This document shows, piece after piece, positions 1 through 11,200 of a stretch of 64,000 nucleotides of DNA (the stretch's first letter is position 1; each line of letters opens with the position of its first letter). Location of the stretch: positions 558,001 through 622,000 of the forward strand of contig NC_084889.1 of the NCBI RefSeq assembly GCF_958979055.1, in the 5' to 3' direction. Made by a program: the position numbers and the translations under genes. Source of the DNA: Alnus glutinosa (Eukaryota; Streptophyta; Magnoliopsida; Fagales; Betulaceae). The notes beneath the pieces are model-generated. The model saw only the letters and a program-made list of their open reading frames with translations. It was not told the DNA's origin and ran no database searches.

Positions 1-3000
1 CTTCCAGTGTTCCCCCTGGCACTGTGTCTGCAGCTAACATGCTCCCTTTTAATGCAGTATGAGCACTTTCAACTATGTTATACCTTTTCCTTTCATCTCT
101 TCTTCTTTTATGTTTTTGACTAGCATCACAATGCTAGTATGTTATAGTTTTAGAAGTAAATGCTGCATTATTGAACTTCTTGATGAATGCCATTTTACTA
201 GGGGAAAAGAAAAAAAAAATTGTGTTTCATTTTTCTTGTAAGGAAAGCATGTGCTTTATGTTTCTTGTAATTGGTATTTATTATTCTATTTCACTTCTGT
301 TAAGGAAACTATAATTACTTGGAAAAGTGCCATTCACATCACAAACCATGCTGACCTATCAAGCACAATTCAATGGTCTTAACAATTTTCACTTCTTATT
401 GCTGGGTTTGGAATTTCAACTTCACGTCAGTACTATGTTCCCAATTTGATGAATGCCATTTATGATGTAGAATGTAATTGTGTTAACATTCTTCAAATCT
501 TATTTTTACTGCATTGACATAATGTGTAATCTTTATGATATCTATTCAAAGATCAATGTGCTCCACCTCCATGTTTGTATCAAAATCTGAATTTGTCTTC
601 CTTTTTCGTTGGAAATATATCTTTTGCCATTTTCTATTGAAAATGCTTATTTCTTTACCAAATCACAAGATCATAATTGTGTAATTTGAATTCATTTGTA
701 AAAATAGAAAAAATATATTTAGTGCATATATATGTTTATGCATGTATATATGTTTCACTTAAGAATTCTCTAATGTATATAAAAGTGGCATAACTTTGAA
801 GTGTTTTTTTTTTTTAAAGACCAAGTCAGAGAAATCCCATGGCGCACATAAATAAAGTTTTTTTTTTTTGACAAGTAATCAAACAATTTTATTAAAAGCG
901 TAAGGCGCTTCTAAGTACACAAGAAGTATACAAAAGAATACACCTAACTAGAAAGAGAAACCCCCCCCCCCCCTCCCCCGCCAAAACTCCAAGACAAGAA
1001 CCTCCACCTGCACACAAGGCAAGCTGCTCCACCACCCTTACGTCCCACATAAACAAAAACCACCTGAAGCCCCACAAGAAGACACCCCCAAAAAACTGCG
1101 CACAATGCTAAAAGACATGAGCCTTGCCTTTACCACAGCTTGAACACTCCAATGGCACATAAATTAAGTAACAAGTTGGAGAGCATGCACCAGTATGATT
1201 AGCCTTGTATTTTTCACTACATATTGCTCAAAGTTCAATGGGGGATTGGAAGTATGTTAACTTCATCATAACTTGTAGATGAATTAGTTTTGGTGGTTTT
1301 ATAGTTGTGTTTGTTATATCTTTTTGCTTATTGGTGCAATCTAATTTGTGTTTACAGTTTAAACATAGAGGATATCCTCCATCTGTTGAGAAAGAAACGG
1401 TATCTGCTAGTGATGAGGATGCTATTGCAGATGTAATGGAACAACATGATCAATTTGTCAACTCTATGCAATCTCGTTCAGCCAAGTTACAGGTGATCTT
1501 GAATGAAGTTATGCTCGTGGTTAATTGGATTCCTTTGTTACTTCTTTATATCTCTATATTCTTCATTAAATTTTCTTATAGTTATACTGCTTTTGTTCAA
1601 ATGCCCTGGCAACTTCTTAAGCGGGGGTTATGAGAATATATTTCAGTATATATGGACCATATTGCATTTACAGTTGGACCCTCTAATTATCAACATTTTT
1701 TAAAAATAAAGCATCTTTAATAGTTAATTTTCCACGGGGAACTGACTTTATTCATGTTGGATACTTTATAACTCTATTACTTAATAACTGATGATTTTTC
1801 AAGAAAATATTTAATGTTATTCATGAAGCTTCACTCCTCGTATAGTGCAGATATGTATAACATTATCCATGAGAGTTGGATTATCTACTAATACATTATG
1901 AATTATTGTTTTATGGCTTGATATTAGTGGTCGATTGAAAGTAAATTTTTTGGGGCGGTAATTACCTAATAAACTCCGAGTTTGGCCTTGTTTCAAATTA
2001 AACCCTAAAATTTCAATTGGTTTACTGTAAATCCTATAGTTTCAAAATCGTTGCAATCTTGACTGTTGTTGAGTCTTTGTTTTTTTTTTGATAAGTAAGA
2101 AGAAAATTTTATTAGAAAAGCGAAAAACACAATCAAGTATACAGGGGGTATACAAGAGAGACAATTAAGAAGAAGAAGAAGAAAGCAATACAAGGAAATC
2201 GTTATAACTAATCTCTAGAGGTGCTAAATACGCAGCCGTCCAGGAGTACAAGGAATGAAGAAAAAAGGAAGTGAGCTCCTCTATGGTTCTTTCTCTGTCC
2301 TCAAACTGTCTATCGTTGCGTTCCGTCCACAAGCACCACATAAGACAACAAGGAGCCATCTTCCACACGACCGCACTACGGGACCGTCCCCCCGACCACC
2401 AACATGCAAATAAGTCTAACACCCGAGAAGGCATCACCCAATACAGACCGAACCGGCTAAGGATGACATACCAAAGAGCGCGTGCAACCTCGCAATGAAG
2501 AAGAAGATGATCCACAGTCTCCCCGGTCATTTTACACATGCAGCATCTATCAATCACAATGACACGCTTCTTCCTGAGGTTGTCCAAGGTGAGGATTTTC
2601 CCTAACGCTGCCGTCCAAGCGAAGAAGGCCACTTTCAATGGGGCCTTGGTCCGCCAAATACTTTTCCAGGGGAAAAAAGAAGCTTCTTTGCAGGCAAGAG
2701 CCTTATAGAATGATCTAACATCAAAAAGCCCTTTGCGAGAGGGGGTCCACCAAAGCCTGTCCCCCCTATCTTGAGCCACCTTGGATGAATACAGTAAGGA
2801 AAAAAAGGAAGCCATAACGTCCACCTCCCAATCGTGAACATCACGGAAAAATCTGACATCCCACTGATAGGTGCCACTTACCACTACCAAATGGTCTTCT
2901 ACCAAAGAATCCTTGACACAAGCTATATCATATAGAACTGGAAAGGCTTCCTTGAGGGACATCTCTCCACACCAAACATCATCCCAAAAACGAATCCTCG

Positions 3001-6000
3001 ACCCATTGCCCAAGATAAGTCTGGTATATCTACAAAACAAGCTCCACCCCTTCCTAATGTTCTTCCAACTCCCCACACCGTGAGACCCAAGGGGAATTAA
3101 GGAACACCAACCAGCCCTAGTAGAGCCATACTTCGCATCCACCACGGATTTCCACAGAGCTTCTCTCTCATAAGCATAACGCCACAACCACTTCCCTAAC
3201 AGCGCCTTGTTGAAAATTCTCAAGTTTCTAATGCCCAAACCACCTTCAGAAATAGGAAGACAAACCTTGGACCAACTGACCAAGTGGTATTTGAATTCGT
3301 CGCCTATGCCCCCCCACAAAAAGTCACGATGCAGCTTCTCAATGCGACTAGCAACACTGAAGGGAATAGGGAATAGAGAGAGAAAATATGTAGGAAGGTT
3401 GGAGAGAGTACTCTTTATAAGGGTAACCCTACCCCCCTTCGACAAATACAACCGCTTCCAGCTAGCCAACCGCCTCTCAATCTTCCCAACAACTTCGTCC
3501 CAACAGGACTTAGCCTTGAAAGGAGCTCCCAACGGAAGACCAAGATACTTTATAGGAAGAGAGGACACTCCACAACCCAATATGTTAGCCAGACCGTCCA
3601 TATTATCCACCTCACCCACAGGAACCATCACAGATTTGGCCAGATTAATCTTCAATCCTGACACAGCTTCAAAAGAAATAAGAAGCATACGAAGATAATG
3701 GAGTTGATCAGAATTAGCCCCACAAAAGACTAAAGTATCGTCTGCGAACAATAGGTGAGAAATGTTAATAGCTTCGCTGTTGCCAGAACCCACAGAGAAC
3801 CCTGAAAGGTAGCCCTTTTGAACAGTAGCGAAGAAGAACTTACTAAGAGCCTCCATCGCAATAACGAACAATAGAGGTGACAGAGGATCACCCTGTCTAA
3901 GGCCACGAGAGCTACTGAAAAAGCCGGTTGGGGAGCCATTCACCAGCACAGAGAATCGCACCGTAGATATACAGTGCGCTATCCAAGAGCACCATCTCTC
4001 CCCAAAGCCACATCTTCTCAGCATATACAATAAAAAATCCCAGTTAACGTGGTCGTAGGCCTTCTCAACATCCAACTTACAAAGTAACCCTGGTTCGCCG
4101 GATTTGATTCGACTATCCAAGCACTCATTGGCAACAAGAACTGAATCAAGAATTTGCCTGCCTTTCACAAAAGCATTTTGAGGGGATGATATAATCTTCT
4201 CCACCACCTTTTTAAGTCTATTTGCAAGGACTTTTGCAATGATCTTGTACACACCACTAACAAGACTGATAGGACGAAAGTCCTTAAGATCCACAGCCCC
4301 AGACTTCTTCGGAATTAAGGCAATAAAAGTGGCGTTAACACTTTTAACAAACTTGCTTTGAGAATGAAAGTCCCAGAAAACCCTCATAAGATCTGTCTTG
4401 ATCACATCCCAGCAATCTTGGAAAAACGCAAGAGAAAACCCATCTGGACCAGGTGCCTTATCTCGATTCATGCTTTTCACCACCTCAAAGACCTCCACCT
4501 CCTCGAAAGGAAGTTCTAAAGAAGAGGCCTCAGCTGCATCCAAGGTGTCGAAAGCAATATTATCCATTCTAGGTCTCCATGGGAAGGGTTCTGTAAAGAG
4601 AGACTCATAGAATTGAGTCACATGTTCTCTGATAACCTGCTGGTCGGATGAAACAGAGCCATTGATGGAGAGCGACTCTATGGAATTAGACCTCCTGTTC
4701 GAGTTAGCAATCCGGTGGAAGAATTTAGTACATTTATCACCCTCTTTCAGCCACAGAACCCTAGACTTCTGTCTCCAACTAATCTCTTCCTGCAAGGTAG
4801 AGTTCTCCAGATCTCTGATGACCGCACATTTCCTCTCCTTTTCTTCAGAAGATAAACCTTGTTGTTCCTCCAACCTATCAAGAGTACATAACTCTTCCAT
4901 GTGCAATTTTTTGCGAAACTCCACATTGCCAAACTCCTGTTCATTCCATCTCTTGAGATCAACCTTTAAGGCCTTAAGCTTTTGAGTGAAGATGAAGCTA
5001 GGAGAACCCTGGAAGCGATAAGACTCCCACCAAAGCCGAACCCTATCCACAAACCCTTCCGCCTTCAACCACATATTCTCAAACTTGAACGGTCTGGAAC
5101 CCCATTGAATGCCACTACAATCCAGTAGGATAGGGAAATGATCAGAACACAATCTAGGAAGCCTTTTCTGAATAGACCCTGGAAACTTGACCTCCCAGCC
5201 TGGAGAGACAAGAAATCTGTCAATACGAGACCAGGAGGGGTTCACCTGATTATTGGACCACGTGAAAGTCCCTCCAGCGAGAGGAAAGTCCATGAGGCCC
5301 TGCTCGAAAATAAAGTCAGAGAACTCCATCATAGCAGCGTTAAGGCGACCTTCCCTAGACCTTTCAGCAGGAAAACGAATGACATTGAAATCACCCCCAA
5401 TACACCAAGGCATCTCCCACCAAGAAGCAAGGCCAGCCAGCTCGTCCCAGAGCAGTCTTCTGACAGAGTCAAGGTTAGGACCGTATACCCCCGCGAAGGC
5501 CCAAGTAAAGTCATCGGCAACGCTCCTAAAAGCACAAGCAACAACAAACTCCCCCACATACACATCCAATTTCTCAACAACCCTTCTATCCCACATGATA
5601 AGAATACCACCAGAGGCCCCGCATGAGGGTAAGTAACACCAATCAACGAAGTGACATCCCCAAAGACGCCTCACTAAGCTGTTGGAGATGAACTCCAATT
5701 TGGTTTCTTGCAAGCAAATAATGTCTGCCTTCCATTGTCTAATTAGGTTTTTAACTTTCAACCGCTTGCTACCCTCATTTAAGCCCCTGACATTCCACGA
5801 TAGAATTTTTGGCTTCATAAAATACCTCCAATCGCCCTCCCTTTACACCTACTCTGAGAGCTGCTTCCGCTTCTCGCATCATAATTAATAGAACAGGATA
5901 ATCTATTAAGTTCTCTATTGAACTTGTTGCCCGCTTTCAGAGAAGAACCCGTCTCCTTTTTGTCATTTTCAGCAAGGATAGCCTCAAACACGGCTGAAAG

Positions 6001-8254
6001 CTGACCTTCATAGCCATCACACGTGACCCCCACCGACTGGCTATACTCCAGAATCGCCTTCAAGAAGTCCATTGGAGATTTTTTACCGGAGGAACCCCTG
6101 AAATTATCACCCGGACAGCAGCACAAAGGAGCCGGCTCTTCCTCCGGGGGCTCAATAAGCTTCATTCCATTCGAGGACCCCAAACCGAAAGGGGAGAAGA
6201 GAGTAATAGAGGCATCTTCAACTTCTAACTCCGAGGGATAAAAGCCCGAAGGCATCAAAGGATCCAACGAACTCCGACCAGCCCAGACAACCATCACTGA
6301 GTCTGAACCCATCCGAGCTATGGCAGGGACTTCCGGAATTTTAGGTACAACCTCCAACCTAGAACCGGGTAGCTCAGACCCGTTATTAAGAACCAGCTGG
6401 GATGTTACACTTTCCAAGGCAGGGACAACAGTCAGCCCTCCGGTACAGAGCAGTGGTGGGCATATGCCGGTGTCCACCACGTTGATGAGTGGCCCGGGAC
6501 CTAACTCCAACAGCTTGGAGTAGCATGCTGGAGTTTGGATATCGAGAGGAGCACAAACAATAATGAAAATCAAGGAACTTGCACTTAGGACTTGTTTGGG
6601 CACCATAAATCTCTCAATGTGAATGTATTTTGGTATCGAAAAAGCTCACAAAATGAGTTATTTATACTTGAAAACTCTACCAAGAAATACAATTTACTGA
6701 ATATTATGTGGGTTTTTGGCACTAAAATACCATTTGGAATTCACGTAAAGGGTTTTTATATGGACCAAGTGTCCATATAGAGAGGGCTTTGGAGGAAACT
6801 AAGTCTTTATTCTTCAGTATTCAGTATCTTTGTACAGCTGTTTTTGTTTCTCCTGTGGTAATTAGTTATCATGATTTCTTTGTTCTTTTTGCTTCTAGCT
6901 AGATGTTTTCTCTTGTATACTTCCTACGTACCTAGGGGAGCTTTACGCTTTTAATGATATTTCGATTATTTTTAAAAAAAAAGGAAAGAAAGTAATTGTT
7001 AATGATAAAGGGTTAACTGTATATCATCAAGCAAAGCATCATAGTATGCACTATTGAGGATGCATTTGATTTGTCTAGAAATTCTAACAAAAAAAAAGAA
7101 AAAGAAAAAAAGATAAAGCCTTTGATGTCGTAGACAACACCTTTGAGCATGTCCATGGGTGCTGGTGAGAGTAAAATGTATCTATTTACATGTGTGTGTA
7201 TATAGGATAAATACATATATATGGGTAATAATGTTTTCATGGTATGCTTACCTATTCTTGAAGTCATATGCCAGTAAAGGTTTGTTATTATTTGAAAAAA
7301 ATAGTGAAAGTTAGTAATCGTTAATTCTGTTAATAGATGATTTTTAATGATTAAGGGTTGACTGTATATCATCAAGCAAAGCAACATAGTATGCACTGTC
7401 GAGAATGTCTTTGGTTTGCACAGAAATTCTACAAATTTCCTTTTAAAAGAAGAAGGATAAAGCTTTTGATGTAATGGACATCGCCTATGAGCTTTGACAT
7501 GGATTGATAAAAAAAAAATGTTATTTTTGTCTGCTGAAGAGTATAATGGTAAGGATTAAAAGGTTGAAGTAGATCTTATGTTCAAAGGCTACCAATTGGT
7601 ATGAAAATATGTAATAATAGAAGAGCATGACAGTAGTAGTAAGACTAGAGTTCTCAGAGAAGGATATATTGATGTATGTGTAATATTTCTGTGATACTTT
7701 GCCCGTATCATGTTCTAGAAAATTGGTTTGCTGATGTGTTCGTTTTGCATATACTTAGCATCTCATGCATTTATTATGCAACATTGTTTTGCGCCTAGGT
7801 GCTTCCTTCAAGTCAATATATGTTAGATGTCAATTTTGCTGTCTTTACTTGATCAGTTGTTTGGGTGAAAAATGGGAAGTTGACCTAATATGTAACTTTA
7901 GTTTGCTAGAAGCAATCTTTCCTTACAGTTAAAATTACACTCTTTGTATTCCATTGTATTAATGAGTTTTGGCTTTATATTTTTCTATTCTTTCTTCTTG
8001 ATGGTTGTTATTGCCAGGCTTTTTCCACTTTTTATTATCCTTGAAACAAACTTTTAGTCAAATATAGCCAGTCAAATTTCTTTGATTTTCTGCCAAGAAA
8101 CTATCTTCTTTCAAAAAAATTCTTGTCTGTGTTTTGCTGTCATTTTTGTCTTATGATATTCTGAGTTTTGATTGCATATGCTTCATTCTATCCCCTAGTG
8201 CCATTGATTCCTTGGTTGTGTTTTTTTAGCTTAAATTTTTTGTATGATAACACA

Positions 8255-8295
<41 letters not shown>

Positions 8296-11200
8296 TTTCA
8301 CATGCACCTAGTGATCTTGAACCCACCACTTTACCTTCCACCCAATTTTTATTGGGAAAGGAACTCCATTTGAGTGAAAGATTATTGGCCATAATTACAC
8401 AAATCTCTTATAATTCTTTATTAGGAATTAAACATGCTTTAGGTTTTTAATTTTCCGTTGCATCATATAGTTTTTGAGAAAGTTTTGTCGCCATCTTTGT
8501 CACTCTTACAAAATGCAAAAATAAATCTGCTAGACACTTGACCATGAATAAGGCGTTATTAAGTCTTAACGCAGGAGTGAACAGCAAGTTCTCTGCTTCT
8601 ATACATTTTGCTATGTGTGTTCCTTCAACAAAAGTATTGGCCAATTCAGTTATTAAATATGTTAGATTTGATTTATGGTAATATAGTTTATTAACATTGA
8701 GAAATTGCTGAACCTGGTGTATAATTATTTGCAGGTGGTTTACAGATATTGGGAAAGGAGTGATGTTAAGGGGGTTGTTGGTGCAATGGAGAAAATGGCT
8801 GATCATGCTGTAAGTACATTGTGTTGGATTGTCTCAGGCTATTTTCTCATTTCCTTATGTCTGAATATCATTGGATGTGGGACAAAAATCTCTTATATCA
8901 CTAATTTCTGAAGTGCTCTTATTTCATGCCTGTATGCTGCTGATTGTAGGTTGTTGCCGAGGTAGTTAGCATTATGACGGACAAAATTGACATTGTCACA
9001 TTGGATATTTGCACTTGTCTTCTTCCACTTCTCACATGCCTTCTTGAAAGTAACATGGATAGGTAAGAATTTTGCAGTTGTGTTTTATTTGTAGAAAATA
9101 TAAATTTATTGCCGCTAGAAAGCTAAGATGCTTTCAGAGTGGAGTGATTCTTTAAAGAGTTCCAATTTTTTGTCAATTACACTGCTATTCTATTCTTACA
9201 TATATATGAATAAAGTGGTTGCAGTCTGGTTTTCCCGAAATCTCATATAAGGGGGGAGATAATGCTACTTTTTCTCAGGCATCCAATTTATAGTTGCTTT
9301 TTATATTTAAATCTTTTCCTTCTTATTATTACAAGGTTAGATCCAGTTCGTAGTAGGAAACCATTCTTTCTACTTCTCTAAAGAAAACGTATGGTGAATC
9401 ATTTTGTTATCCTGGCATGCTCTTGCAATTTAAGGATTTGCAGCTAGCTTTTGAGAATTGCAATTTTTGGGAGTTGATATTATCAAATCATCAACCAAAA
9501 GCTTAAACTTTTGGAATGATTGATGATTGAACCATGTATCAGATTTGAGGTCATGAGTTCGAATTTTGACTCCACAGTTTACCTTTCATTTTAGTTAAAT
9601 ATTCTACGTTTTAGGCCCTACTTCTTAAAGGGGAGTTTAAATCCAAACGTAAGGGGGAGTATTAAAATATTAATTTAATGATTAAATTCACAATTTCCTA
9701 TCAACTTAAATTTTTGGGATAACTGGTGATTTAATAGATATAAATCTGGTCTAACACCTTTTTATGTATTTCCAATGCTAGAATAGGACCATGTGTGGTA
9801 AAAGTGTGATAAAAGAGAGGGGGTCTTTATTTATTTGTGAAATTGACTGCTTTGAACACTTTAATAAAGTAAAATAAAGTTGTAGGGGCGAAGCCCTAGA
9901 TACCCCGGTTATCAAAAAAGAAGGCTGTATTTGATAATTGGGAGTGGAATCTGTTCCTTCCAGATGTCTGGTAGCAGTGACAGGTTGATGTAGGACAGCC
10001 TTTTAATTTAGAGGTTAGGATTTCTGGCAATCAATATAGGTGGGCTAAAAGGATCTAAACACTAGGGGTTTATGATTAAGAAGGCTAGTTTAGGGATTGT
10101 GGAGGATTTTGAGTCGAAATAACGGAAGAAACTGACAATGAATGGTGCTGTCTAGAGATTATGAATAGTATTTATTATCAGTAAATTTGAGTTTTCTGGG
10201 ATTTTTTGTGATGATTGATGGCTGTGTAAGGGTTCCCAAAATAGAATTTTTGGGGATATATTTAGACTTGAAAAGGATTGGTATGAGATCTGGATGCAGT
10301 TCAAAATTAAGTAATAGTGGGAGAATTAAAAAGAGAGAATTCAGAAACCTTGGAGTCTCACCTGGAAGAATTTTAATTGAGTCTCACCATTAAAGGAAGT
10401 GGAATTGCTGAAAATTTCACCGTCCCAATTGTAATTGCCCGTATAAGGCTTGCTTATAAAGAGGCAGACTGCCCACACAACAAGGATCAACTCCTACGAG
10501 GAACAGTAAGGTACTTTTGATAACCAAACATGACTCCAATTGGAAAATGAAACATAATAACAAGAATCAAAATTAGCTTAACTCATAACTAGACACCCAT
10601 GAAACTTGACACCAAACAATCCAAATTTACCTAAAAAAAAATTTCTTTCAAAGCCAAAGGATGGGCTATTTTGCCTTTTTGTCTTCTCCCTTTAATAGGT
10701 CTGGCTTCCCTCACTGGTGGTGTACAATAATCCCTAGTTTTACATTCTTACCATCACTGACTAAAGTAGGATGATGCACCGACTCACTAAAGGTTGGCAG
10801 CTGAATTGGGTAGGCAGGGTGAGAGAGTTCCTCATGTTTTACTAATATCCAACCTGCACTTGTTAGATTCTGCACGTGAGTTCCTCTCAACAATAATACT
10901 CCATTGCTACTTTTAGATTTTAATATATTATTCATGTGAGATTCTACCGGCCATGATGTTTTGGGGTGAGATCTGATCGGCCTTGGTGTTTTGCGGTGAG
11001 ATCCGACCGACCTAGGTGTTTTGCGGTGGTTTCCGACCTGTTGTTTTCCAGTGAGATTTTACCGGCCTTGATGTTTTGCAGTGAGATCTGACCGACCTTG
11101 GTGTTTTGCGGAGCGATTCGATCTACTCAGTGTTTTGCGGTGAGATCCTACTGGCCTTGGTGTTTTTCGGCAAGACCCGACCGCCAGTTACAGTTTTTTT

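Larger units (their letters stand above)
2079..6610 (-). mobile_element. L1-clade LINE retrotransposon, antisense in a KTN80 intron
   Basis: A minus-strand non-LTR retrotransposon. Its 3' end is the T-run and GATAAGTAAG at 2079-2100 on the plus strand. It contains an uninterrupted ORF2 (2165-5818) and the C-terminal part of an ORF1-like frame (5815-6606). The 5' boundary is not sharp: the ORF1 frame lacks the usual N-terminal domain and CCHC knuckle, so the copy is probably 5'-truncated near 6600. I found no convincing target-site duplication. The intact ORF2 suggests a fairly recent insertion. It opposes the host gene, so KTN80 pre-mRNA carries its antisense copy in an intron. Confidence 0.9.

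Noticed and set aside
2040-2079. Target-site duplication for the full L1
   Set aside because: No stretch left of the T-run matched DNA right of 6590 beyond a few bases, so no duplication is claimed.
2271-5888. Many plus-strand open frames of 60-163 aa
   Set aside because: All lie antisense to the intact LINE ORF2 and have no protein-family features.
9544-9575. tRNA-like GTTCGAATT box
   Set aside because: It is the internal sequence of the TRIM at 9474-9736; no cloverleaf can be formed.
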